Assembly: GCA_900545875.1 (NCBI GenBank)
Contig: URAQ01000008.1
Span: 1-18,137 of the forward strand
Direction: 5' to 3'
DNA: 18,137 nt
Source of the DNA: an uncultured Collinsella sp.
GTDB taxonomy: Bacteria > Actinomycetota > Coriobacteriia > Coriobacteriales > Coriobacteriaceae
The position numbers were made by a program, and so were the translations under genes. Below the pieces are notes generated by a model. It made no database searches, was not told the DNA's origin, and worked only from the letters and a program-made list of their open reading frames with translations. This document shows, piece by piece, positions 1 through 6,636 of this stretch. The first letter of the stretch is position 1. Every line of letters begins with the position of its first letter.

Positions 1-759
1 TGCAACCGCATGGTCGGGATGCGAACTCAGCCCGGGATAGCGCACGTTGCGTACCATCTCGTTGGCGGCCAGATACTCGGCCAGCGCACGGGCGCGGTCG
101 AAGTGTGCCTGCATGCGGGTATCGAGCGAGTCCAGCCCGCGCTCCAGCACACCAGCCTCGTCAGTAGGCAAATCAAGCTTGCCCAAGCCACAGCCCTCAA
201 ACAGGACATGCACGCACTCAGCCGCGGCATCCACACGATGGCGCTTGAGCTGCGAGCGCGCGACCGATACGGCAACCAACTTGCGTGAAGCGTTACCGGC
301 GCACACACGGTCGAGCGCTTCGAGCGACAGCACGGCACCCAAGCGCAACGGATCGCAGCCAAAAGCCGACGCCACGGTGTTGTCCACAACCAGCAGCGCA
401 TGGGCCTCGCGAGCCGCTCGACCCAGCGTACGCAGATCGGGCACGCGCAGTCCAAACCCGCCAATGGAGTTGACGAACCACCACAGGTGCGGCCCCTCGG
501 CATCAAACGAAGCATCAAAGCCCTCGGACGCGGCGGTAAACGCCGCAACCGACGGCGGGTCCACGAGCACAACGTTGCGTCCATCAAAGCCGCGGGCAAA
601 CGCATCGGCAAAGTCATCGGCAAAGGCAACCAGACGATCGCCGGGACACACAATCCCCAGCTGCGACAGCGCTGCTGGCACATGCGAGGCCGCAAGCAAC
701 CGCGCCTCACGCGCGCCGGCCCTCAAAGCCCAGGCCTCTTCTAGCTGCTGTACGCCCAT
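1..759 (-). CDS. Cys/Met-metabolism PLP-fold protein, degenerate, 3'-truncated by window edge
   Basis: This frame starts at ATG 757-759 and stays open to base 1, giving 253 residues; the C-terminus lies outside the window. It resembles the cystathionine gamma-synthase / methionine gamma-lyase family of fold-type I PLP enzymes. Residues 123-128 (LVVDNT) match the motif whose Asp (D126) contacts the PLP ring nitrogen, followed by DPLRLGA (136-142), and residues 237-250 read like the family's V-x-YPGL-x-SHPxH segment. Two things are odd. The protein begins where roughly the first 60 residues of the usual fold should already have passed. The Schiff-base motif S-x-T-K is replaced by SLEA (145-148), so the catalytic lysine position holds Ala; K160 is the nearest lysine. 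A non-catalytic or altered-function paralog is therefore likely. AAGGGA (769-774) is a plausible ribosome-binding site 9 bases from the ATG. The family call is fairly sure, the function unknown. Confidence 0.75.
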   Translation of the reverse strand, partial: MGVQQLEEAWALRAGAREARLLAASHVPAALSQLGIVCPGDRLVAFADDFADAFARGFDGRNVVLVDPPSVAAFTAASEGFDASFDAEGPHLWWFVNSIGGFGLRVPDLRTLGRAAREAHALLVVDNTVASAFGCDPLRLGAVLSLEALDRVCAGNASRKLVAVSVARSQLKRHRVDAAAECVHVLFEGCGLGKLDLPTDEAGVLERGLDSLDTRMQAHFDRARALAEYLAANEMVRNVRYPGLSSHPDHAVA

Positions 760-775
760 ACGGCACCGTCCCTTC

Positions 776-816
776 AAAACAAAAACCCACGATGCGGGTG
801 TTCCCCGCATCGTGGG
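776..816 (-). terminator. Rho-independent terminator after the GH32 gene
   Basis: A perfect 13-bp inverted repeat (arms 786-798 and 804-816, CCCACGATGCGGG and its complement) has a 5-base loop. Read on the minus strand it is followed by TTTTTGTTTT (785 down to 776). It lies 39 bases past the GH32 stop codon. The T-tract ends two bases before the ribosome-binding site of the next gene (769-774), so that gene has no room for its own promoter downstream of the hairpin. Confidence 0.9.
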
Positions 817-854
817 CAACGGCTGCAGTATAGCGCCGATATGCGACGAATCGC

Positions 855-2396
855 CTAGATGTTGAGCGTGTGATAGTTCACGCTCGCACCCGGAGCGTCA
901 ACGGTCACGCCATAGGCCTCAGGATAGATGCGCGTCGAGAACACGAGCGCGCCATCATTCACAAACACCTCGACCGACGAGACATCGCCAACAATGCGCA
1001 CGTTGCGCACCTCGTCGACGGGCTCCCAGCGCACGGTACGCCCGCAGCCGGCAGAAGCGCGGCTCCCATCGGTAAATCGCATCTCAAACTGCGAGGGCAG
1101 TTCGCCCTCGGCGGGCATAAACGCCAGCTTCAGCTCGCCATCAACGGTCGCGGTGAACGCGCCGTTGACACCGTCGGCAACAACGTCAAAGCAGGTATCG
1201 CCGACAACCTCCAACGAGCCCTCCCCCACACGCACCGAGGCATAATGGCGCTCAATCTCGCGCGCCGGCTGTTGCAGCACCACGCCGCCAGCACCGGCTG
1301 TAAGCTCACGCGGCACCGTCATACAGTGCTGCCAGCCGCACGCCACGGTGGGCGCATTGTCATAGATCGGCTCATCGGGCATGCCCATCCAGCCAATCAG
1401 AATGTGGCGACCATCCTCGGCCGTGAACTCCTGCGGAGCATAGAAGTCAAAACCAGCGTCCCACAGGCGGAACTCGCCCAGCTCAAAAGCGTCATTGCCA
1501 CCCGTAATGTCGCCCGTTACAGGCATGTAGCCCGCTGCATACACGTTGCCGCGGTTCCAACGACCACCCTCGAGCCCCTGGGGAGAAAAGGAAAGGAACT
1601 TCGCCGGTACGGCGCCATCCGTCTCAAGCTCCAGATACCCAGGGCACTCCCACATAAAGCCAAAACGCTCGGGCGTAGACACGCGGCTCTCGAGCTCCCA
1701 GCTCAGCATATCGGCCGAGCCATACACCAGGATCTCGCCCACATCGCGCCCGGCACCTTCACCATGCATCGCACAAAAACGGCTCTCGACATGCGGCCCG
1801 TCCACGCGACGACGCGCGCCCAGCACCATGTGGTAACGCCCATCATCATCGCGCCACACCTTGGGGTCACGCACGTGGCAGGTCAAATCCTCAGGATAAT
1901 CCTCGGACGCCAGCACAACGCGCTTTTGACTGAACTCCCGACCGGCAAGGCCATCAACGCTCTCGACATAAACAGTATCGGCGCGGCGGCCGGTATTGAC
2001 GTAGTCGTACGTGCCGTCCGCATCGGAAAGCTTAACGTTGCCTGTGTACAGTACGCGGATGCGGCCGTCCTCGGCAAGCGCGGAGCCAGAATACACGCCA
2101 TGGCAATCGAACGGCTCGTCGGGCAGCAGCGGAGCGCCAACATAGTTCCACTTCATAAGATCGCGGCTTGTCGCATGGCCCCAGGCCTTAACGCCGCCCT
2201 CGACATCAAACGGCGCATATTGAAAATAAGCGTGGAACACGCCGCCCGCTTGGCAAAGACCGTTGGGGTCGTTGAGCCAACCCGCCGGCGGCATAATATG
2301 GAAGCGCTGACCATACGCGCCATGACCGCACCCAGAGGCGGCAGCGTCAACAGCGGCAACCAGCTTTGCAAGGTCGCGACCAAGTGCATTAGACAT
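855..2396 (-). CDS. scrB: Sucrose-6-phosphate hydrolase (GH32 beta-fructofuranosidase)
   Basis: This 513-residue cytoplasmic enzyme should hydrolyse sucrose-6-phosphate, made by the PTS, to glucose-6-phosphate and fructose. The three GH32 acidic residues are all visible. The nucleophile is D43 in WLNDPNG (40-46), the transition-state stabiliser is D177 in the RDP motif (176-178), and the acid/base is E250 in the EC motif (250-251). The first ~330 residues form the five-bladed propeller part and the remainder fits the C-terminal beta-sandwich. There is no signal peptide, which argues for an intracellular sucrose-phosphate hydrolase rather than a secreted invertase or levanase. The ATG has an AGGA 7 bases upstream. 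It lies 107 bases downstream of the PTS gene on the same strand and ends before a strong terminator. Other beta-fructosides are possible substrates, but the PTS neighbour makes sucrose-6-phosphate the best guess. Confidence 0.92.
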   Translation of the reverse strand: MSNALGRDLAKLVAAVDAAASGCGHGAYGQRFHIMPPAGWLNDPNGLCQAGGVFHAYFQYAPFDVEGGVKAWGHATSRDLMKWNYVGAPLLPDEPFDCHGVYSGSALAEDGRIRVLYTGNVKLSDADGTYDYVNTGRRADTVYVESVDGLAGREFSQKRVVLASEDYPEDLTCHVRDPKVWRDDDGRYHMVLGARRRVDGPHVESRFCAMHGEGAGRDVGEILVYGSADMLSWELESRVSTPERFGFMWECPGYLELETDGAVPAKFLSFSPQGLEGGRWNRGNVYAAGYMPVTGDITGGNDAFELGEFRLWDAGFDFYAPQEFTAEDGRHILIGWMGMPDEPIYDNAPTVACGWQHCMTVPRELTAGAGGVVLQQPAREIERHYASVRVGEGSLEVVGDTCFDVVADGVNGAFTATVDGELKLAFMPAEGELPSQFEMRFTDGSRASAGCGRTVRWEPVDEVRNVRIVGDVSSVEVFVNDGALVFSTRIYPEAYGVTVDAPGASVNYHTLNI

Positions 2397-2426
2397 ATCA
2401 AAGTCCTAACGGATCGAAAGTAACAA

Positions 2427-2482
2427 GGCGCCAGAGATCGGCGCCAGATGCGGGAAACACCCGCGAGCATACAGCCCGCGGG
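2427..2482 (-). other. Two short inverted repeats between the PTS and GH32 genes
   Basis: The 107-base gap between the EIIBC stop and the GH32 start holds two small stem candidates: GGCGCC at 2427-2432 with GGCGCC at 2440-2445, and CCCGCG at 2460-2465 with CGCGGG at 2477-2482. Neither is followed by a clean T-run on the minus strand. They could be processing or partial-attenuation structures that separate expression of the two genes. No separate promoter for the GH32 gene is evident. Confidence 0.35.
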
Positions 2483-2503
2483 CATTCCCTCAATCAAAAG
2501 CTC

Positions 2504-3904
2504 TTAGGCCTGCTCGGAAGCCTTGGGCTCGTCCTTGTACAGGACAAACGATACGCCAAAGGAAACCAGCGCGGCGACCGCAAACATGATCGCGTACTGC
2601 ACGGGCTGGGCCAGGCACAGCAGGATGCCGAAGATACCGGTAACGCCGGTGCCGGAAGCAGCAAGCGAGGTGAGCGCGCAGACCAGGGCACCGCAACCGC
2701 CGCCGATGCAGCCGGCGATGAAGGGCTTAAAGAAACGCAGGTTCACGCCGAAGATGGCAGGCTCGGTAATGCCCATGAAGGCGGACAGAGCCGAAGGAAG
2801 CGCCAGGCCCTTGATCTTGGCATCGCGGGTCTTAAAGGCAACGGCGAGCGCGGCGCCACCCTGGGCGATGTTGGCAGCGCTGGCGATGGGCAGCCAGTAG
2901 GTCACACCGTACTGGGCGAGTTGGCCCAGGTCGATGGCGGTGTACATCTGGTGGATACCGGTAACGACCGTGGGGGCATAGAACAGGCCGACGATAAAGG
3001 AACCGATGCCGAAGGGCAGGGTCAGCAGGGCCTGGATCAGACCGAGGATGGCGTTCTCGGCCCAGACAAAGATGGGGCCGACGGCGACGAGCGTCACGAG
3101 CACGGTCACGAACACCGAGACGAGCGGGGTCACAAAGAGGTCGAACATCTCGGGAACGATCTTGTGCAGGCGCTTCTCGAGGAAGGCCAGAATGGCGCAG
3201 GCGATAACGATGGGGATCACATGACCTTGATAGCCGACCCACTCAAAGCTGTACACGCCGGGGATGACGTTGACCATGGTCTGCACGCCCTCGGAGGCAA
3301 CCGTATAGGCGCTCTGCAGCGAGGAGTTGATGAATGCACCACCGACGACGGCGCCCAGATACGGGTTGGCGCCAAAGGCCTTAGCGGCGGAGTAACCGAT
3401 CAGGATCTGCAGAATGCCAAAGGACGTGCCCGAAACCAAGTCGGCGATCTTGTAGATAAAGTTATTGGTATCGAGCGCGATAAAGCCGTTAGAGGCCATA
3501 AAGTTGAGGGCGCTCATAATGCCCAGCAGCAGGCCCGAAGCCACGATGGCGGGGATGATGGGGACAAAGACGTCGCCGAGCACCTTAATGGCACGCATAA
3601 AGATGTTCTGCTGCTGTGCCGCGGCCTCCTTGACCTCGGCCTTGGTGGCAGCCTCGACGCCACTGAGCGCAATGAACTCGTCGTAGACCTTGTTGACGGT
3701 GCCAGTGCCAAAAATAATCTGGAGCTGGCCCTGGGCCTCAAAGACGCCCTTGGCGCCGTCGATATTCTCGAGGGCCTCCTTGTCGACCTTGGCGTTATCG
3801 GCAATCACCAGGCGCAGACGCGTGGCGCAGTGTGCGGCCGAAACAACGTTGCCGGCGCCACCGATGTTGTCGAGCACCTCTTGGGCTGATTTGCGGTAGT
3901 CCAT
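2504..3904 (-). CDS. scrA: PTS sucrose-type transporter subunit EIIBC
   Basis: This 466-residue membrane protein of the glucose/sucrose PTS superfamily should import and phosphorylate sucrose at the cytoplasmic membrane. The EIIB domain (about 1-90) carries the phospho-accepting cysteine C26 in HCATRLRL. A linker follows, then a polytopic EIIC domain (about 105-460) with several hydrophobic helices and the family signature GITEPAIFGVNL (378-389). No EIIA domain is fused, as is common for sucrose and trehalose EIIs, so a separate EIIA must supply phosphate. The start chosen is the ATG at 3902-3904 (MDYRKSAQEV), preceded by GAGGAAAGGGAAG; an in-frame codon 11 residues earlier has no such site. 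Two LacI-type operators lie upstream. The sucrose assignment rests on the GH32 neighbour; trehalose or another disaccharide cannot be excluded from the EII alone. Confidence 0.92.
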   Translation of the reverse strand: MDYRKSAQEVLDNIGGAGNVVSAAHCATRLRLVIADNAKVDKEALENIDGAKGVFEAQGQLQIIFGTGTVNKVYDEFIALSGVEAATKAEVKEAAAQQQNIFMRAIKVLGDVFVPIIPAIVASGLLLGIMSALNFMASNGFIALDTNNFIYKIADLVSGTSFGILQILIGYSAAKAFGANPYLGAVVGGAFINSSLQSAYTVASEGVQTMVNVIPGVYSFEWVGYQGHVIPIVIACAILAFLEKRLHKIVPEMFDLFVTPLVSVFVTVLVTLVAVGPIFVWAENAILGLIQALLTLPFGIGSFIVGLFYAPTVVTGIHQMYTAIDLGQLAQYGVTYWLPIASAANIAQGGAALAVAFKTRDAKIKGLALPSALSAFMGITEPAIFGVNLRFFKPFIAGCIGGGCGALVCALTSLAASGTGVTGIFGILLCLAQPVQYAIMFAVAALVSFGVSFVLYKDEPKASEQA

Positions 3905-3960
3905 GACTTCCCTTTCCTCAAACGGGCGCACGTGCACCCGGCCATCTTTGACACTTACAC

Positions 3961-3974
3961 TGTAATCGATTTCA
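3961..3974. promoter_or_regulatory. LacI-type operator O1 upstream of the EIIBC gene
   Basis: TGTAATCGATTTCA is a near-palindrome centred on CG. It reads TGAAATCGATTACA on the minus strand and lies 57 bases upstream of the EIIBC ATG. It matches the general LacI/GalR-family operator form and closely resembles the sites at 3987-4000 and 5084-5097, so the adjacent LacI-family protein is the likely binder. Confidence 0.75.
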
Positions 3975-3986
3975 GTTTCATATGTC

Positions 3987-4000
3987 TGTAATCGTTTTCA
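3987..4000. promoter_or_regulatory. LacI-type operator O2 upstream of the EIIBC gene
   Basis: TGTAATCGTTTTCA is a second copy, exactly 26 bases from O1 and in the same orientation. A possible -10 element TACTAT on the minus strand (4005 down to 4000) abuts it, with no convincing -35. The tandem spacing of about two and a half helical turns suggests two repressor dimers on the promoter. Confidence 0.72.
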
Positions 4001-4087
4001 TAGTAGGGTGAACGGTAGGAAATAGCCGGCGAATGGTAGTTTTGAGACAAACATAAGGGCTCAGAGGCAGGCAGACGTGCCCAAAGC

Positions 4088-5068
4088 CTAGACATTCATA
4101 AGTTGATGGCCAAGCTTGAGCGTCTTGAGACCGCGCTCTCCCTCCACGCCATCGAGCGTGTCGAGCAGCATGCTGGTGGCCTCAACGCCACTGGTCAGAT
4201 ACCCATAATGCACGGTAGGAATGCCGCCCGTCAGCGCGCGCAAAAACGCGTTGTCGCCAAAACCGCTCACGCGGTGTATGCCCTCGCCCAGGCCGCGAAC
4301 CTCATCGATGGCACGCAGCGCGCCCGCCGCCATAGTATCGGTCGCGCAGGCGATAAACGAAACATCGGGAGCGACGGAAAGCAGCTCACGCGCCGCACTA
4401 TAGCCCGAGTCGAGCGTAAACGAGCCCAGGCGAATCAAGGCAGCATCGAGCGGGTTACCCGCGGCGCGCAATCCGGCCTCAAAACCGCGACGGCGGTCAT
4501 AACCGGCCGCGCGGTCCTCCTCGGTAACCCCAATGTAGGCGATCTTGCCGTCCACGCGGCCTGCAAGCGCATGGCCCAGCTCAAAAGCGGCCTCGTAATC
4601 GTCGTGATAGACGCACGCCGCGCCCTCAACATTCTGGCCGATCAGTACGATGGGCACGCGGCACGACTCAATCGCCCGGCGATGCTCGTCGGTAATCATA
4701 GTTGCCACCAGCACAATGCCATCGACCGGGTGGTTTTGGAATAAATCGAGGTACTCGAGCTCGCGATCGGGGGCGTTATCGGTATTGGCAAGCAGCATCT
4801 GGTAGCCACGGCGACCGAGCACCTGGCCAATACCGGCGGTAATGCGGCTCACGGATTCCGAGTTAATCTTGGGCACGATGACGCCGATGAGCTTGGTGGA
4901 GCCGGTGCGCAGCGCACGAGCCTGGCTGGATCGCACGTATCCTGTCAGCTCAATCGCCTTCTTAATGCGCTCGGCCTTGTCCGTCGATATGTAGCCACCG
5001 TTGAGGTAGCGCGAGACGGCGGCGCTCGAAACGCCCGCCAGCTCGGCGACATCTTTCATCTTTACCAC
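4088..5068 (-). CDS. LacI-family transcriptional regulator of sucrose genes
   Basis: A 326-residue repressor-type regulator. The N-terminal LacI helix-turn-helix (about 3-23, KDVAELAGVSSAAVSRYLNG) and hinge are followed by a periplasmic-binding-protein-like sugar domain (about 57-320) with IGVIVP at its start. The start is set at GTG 5066-5068, which has AGGGG five bases upstream. The frame is open further, to an ATG at 5110, but that stretch contains a clear operator (5084-5097) and a probable -10 element (5100-5105), so it is better read as promoter and leader. ATG 5057-5059 is an alternative. It is transcribed on the same strand as the EIIBC gene, 183 bases upstream of it. Operators before both genes suggest repression of transport and of itself, relieved by sucrose, sucrose-6-phosphate or fructose; the effector is not evident from sequence. 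Confidence 0.88.
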   Translation of the reverse strand: MVKMKDVAELAGVSSAAVSRYLNGGYISTDKAERIKKAIELTGYVRSSQARALRTGSTKLIGVIVPKINSESVSRITAGIGQVLGRRGYQMLLANTDNAPDRELEYLDLFQNHPVDGIVLVATMITDEHRRAIESCRVPIVLIGQNVEGAACVYHDDYEAAFELGHALAGRVDGKIAYIGVTEEDRAAGYDRRRGFEAGLRAAGNPLDAALIRLGSFTLDSGYSAARELLSVAPDVSFIACATDTMAAGALRAIDEVRGLGEGIHRVSGFGDNAFLRALTGGIPTVHYGYLTSGVEATSMLLDTLDGVEGERGLKTLKLGHQLMNV

Positions 5069-5083
5069 GAGTACCCCTGTCAT

Positions 5084-5097
5084 TGAAATCGCTTTCA
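5084..5097. promoter_or_regulatory. LacI-type operator O3 (autoregulation)
   Basis: TGAAATCGCTTTCA is a 14-bp near-palindrome around CG that matches the two sites before the EIIBC gene. It lies 15 bases upstream of the chosen GTG start of the regulator and over the predicted transcription start, which suggests the regulator represses itself. Confidence 0.75.
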
Positions 5098-5099
5098 TC

Positions 5100-5137
5100 A
5101 TGATACCCATGAAGGCACTCCGGATGAATCGATTTCA
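5100..5137 (-). promoter_or_regulatory. Candidate promoter of the LacI-family regulator
   Basis: On the minus strand TTCATC (5128 down to 5123) and TATCAT (5105 down to 5100) are separated by 17 bases. The -10 is five of six to consensus and the -35 three of six. An imperfect operator-like sequence, ATGAATCGATTTCA at 5124-5137, overlaps the -35: its right half is perfect and its left half is shifted by one base. Together with O3 it brackets the promoter. Confidence 0.5.
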
Positions 5138-5146
5138 CCCAGGTCG

Positions 5147-5164
5147 AAAAAACGCTAGCGAGCG
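5147..5164 (-). terminator. Weak terminator after the DUF4956 gene
   Basis: On the minus strand a short CGCT/AGCG stem (arms 5161-5164 and 5153-5156, 4-base loop) is followed by six T (5152 down to 5147). It begins 12 bases past the DUF4956 stop and marks the probable end of the Pel operon. The stem is short, so termination may be partial. Confidence 0.45.
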
Positions 5165-5175
5165 CCGGAACCAAA

Positions 5176-5841
5176 TTACCCGTGGTATTCGCCGTTGTAC
5201 TGGATGAGCGTGAGGTCCTCCACGCCGTCGAGCGCGCGGATGGCGTCAGCATAGGGCATATCTACACCATCCGAGAACACCTCGGCAGCCATCTCCACCT
5301 TGTCACCGCGCATGGTCTTGGACTTCACCGTAAACTTGGTGCGCCCAAATGCGCGCACGATATCGTCGCCAGTAGTCTGGCCCGTGTAGTGAATGACCAT
5401 CATGTACACGCGCGCCTTGTCTTGGTGGCTCGCAAAGGCGGCGATCATCACCACGATCACCACGGCCGTGAGCGCCACGAGCGCGTACATGCCAGCGCCT
5501 GCCGTAATGCCCGTGGTAATGGCCCAAAACAGATACAACAAGTCGAGCGGATCCTTGACCGCCGTACGGTAGCGGACGATGGACAGAGCACCGACCATAC
5601 CGAGCGAGATGACCACGTTCGTCGAGATCGCGAGCGTGACCATGCAGGTGAGCACGCACATGCCCACGAGCGTCACGGCAAAGCTGCGCGAATACACCAC
5701 GCCAGTAAAAAAGCGCTTGTACACGTAATAGATCAGGATGCCCATGGCGAGCGCCACGAGCAGCGACAAGCCGATCTTGGCAGGGTCGACCTGACCAAAC
5801 GCCTCCAAGACGGAGTTCTTAAAAAAGTCCCTGGTGCTCAT
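5176..5841 (-). CDS. DUF4956 family membrane protein
   Basis: A 221-residue membrane protein of the DUF4956 family. Three to four hydrophobic segments (about 23-42, 52-74, 76-90, 103-137) surround the conserved stretch SLGMVGALSIVRYRTAVKDP (79-98), the family hallmark. A soluble C-terminal part of about 80 residues, alpha/beta in character and probably cytoplasmic, follows. No biochemical function is established for the family as far as I know; it is often found with VTC-domain and CotH genes, as here. The ATG (5839-5841) is three bases past the VTC stop and has GAGGGGAT at good spacing inside the upstream gene, so the two are translated together. It is the last gene of the eight-gene operon. 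I infer a membrane partner for the VTC protein, possibly a channel or anchor, without direct evidence. Confidence 0.85.
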   Translation of the reverse strand: MSTRDFFKNSVLEAFGQVDPAKIGLSLLVALAMGILIYYVYKRFFTGVVYSRSFAVTLVGMCVLTCMVTLAISTNVVISLGMVGALSIVRYRTAVKDPLDLLYLFWAITTGITAGAGMYALVALTAVVIVVMIAAFASHQDKARVYMMVIHYTGQTTGDDIVRAFGRTKFTVKSKTMRGDKVEMAAEVFSDGVDMPYADAIRALDGVEDLTLIQYNGEYHG

Positions 5842-5844
5842 GGT

Positions 5845-6636
5845 CTAAATATCCCCTCGGTTCTCAAAATCCGATTCCCAGTAATTAAATCCGCGCAGGT
5901 AGGCGGTCTTTTCGTAACACAGGCAGTACTTGGAGACCGCCGTGAGCTCGGCCGCGCCCGGAGGCACCATATCGCGCACCAGCTGCGGGCAAAACTCCGT
6001 AAACTTGACCTCCATCACCAGCTTGCCGGGCTCCAGCACGGGCAATGCGGGCAAGGTCGCATCAAAAATATCGAAGCTTCCCACCGCCGCACGCACGTTC
6101 ATGTCAAACGTAATACGCACGGTGCCTTCGTCCATCACCCACGGCTCGCGCTCGTAATCCACAATGGTCCGCGGGCGCATCATATTGCAGATGCACTCGA
6201 TGTAGAACTCGCGACAGAGCGGATAGGGGCTCCTCAGCAAAAAGTCGTAATCGCCAGCCAGAATCTGCTCAAACTCGCCGCGCGTAAGCGGCGCGTCCTC
6301 CTTGTAGATCCAGCTGCCGTACTTCTTTTTGCGCTCGAGCTTAATCACCTTGTCGCTGCCGTTATAGATGCGTACGCGATACTTTTTGCGCATGAGAATG
6401 CCGGCGTCTTTTTCCTCGTAGGCCGAGTTGCAGTAGTCGTCAAAGTACAGGCTGCGAATGGTGTAACCGCCCGCCCGCGCATGCTTGTCCAGCTTAAACA
6501 CCGGCGCCATGCGACAGGCAAGCGCGGCGTGCTCGCCCTCGTTAATGAGATATTTGAGCTCGTGGCGGTAACGCTCCTGCGTGGCACGCACAGGCGGGGC
6601 CGCCAAGCGCTCAAGCAGCGCGCTAGCCCTCCTCAT
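5845..6636 (-). CDS. VTC-domain protein (polyphosphate polymerase-like)
   Basis: This 263-residue soluble protein has the VTC domain of the triphosphate-tunnel metalloenzyme fold; in yeast Vtc4 this domain makes polyphosphate from ATP. The tunnel-lining basic and acidic strands are recognisable: RHELKY (24-29), RSLYFDD (61-67), KYRVRIY (85-91), KLERKKK (99-105), RPRTIVDYER (154-163), RITFDMN (174-180), MEVKF (208-212) and SKY (235-237). Length and motif order fit a stand-alone bacterial VTC protein, with no SPX domain or transmembrane segment. It overlaps the CotH gene by 14 bases and precedes DUF4956 by three, with GGAGG six bases before its ATG. Activity may be polyphosphate synthesis or another nucleoside-triphosphate reaction. 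The domain call is strong; the product in this operon is not established. Confidence 0.88.
   Translation of the reverse strand: MRRASALLERLAAPPVRATQERYRHELKYLINEGEHAALACRMAPVFKLDKHARAGGYTIRSLYFDDYCNSAYEEKDAGILMRKKYRVRIYNGSDKVIKLERKKKYGSWIYKEDAPLTRGEFEQILAGDYDFLLRSPYPLCREFYIECICNMMRPRTIVDYEREPWVMDEGTVRITFDMNVRAAVGSFDIFDATLPALPVLEPGKLVMEVKFTEFCPQLVRDMVPPGAAELTAVSKYCLCYEKTAYLRGFNYWESDFENRGDI

Noticed and set aside
27..710. A 227-codon minus-strand frame at the left edge
   Set aside because: Its Arg/Trp/Cys-rich product is an out-of-frame reading of the PLP-fold gene, which is in another minus frame starting at 759.
870..2423. A 517-codon open frame on the plus strand opposite the GH32 gene
   Set aside because: It mirrors the GC-rich codon pattern of the real gene, has no recognisable domain, and the GH32 frame contains all three catalytic motifs.
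4001..4087. A terminator between the LacI gene and the EIIBC gene
   Set aside because: Only a 4-bp GGGC/GCCC pairing without a T-run was found.
3961..5097. The 14-bp operators as CcpA cre sites
   Set aside because: They fit the cre pattern as well, but CcpA is a Firmicutes regulator and a LacI-family gene lies between the sites, so local control is the simpler reading.
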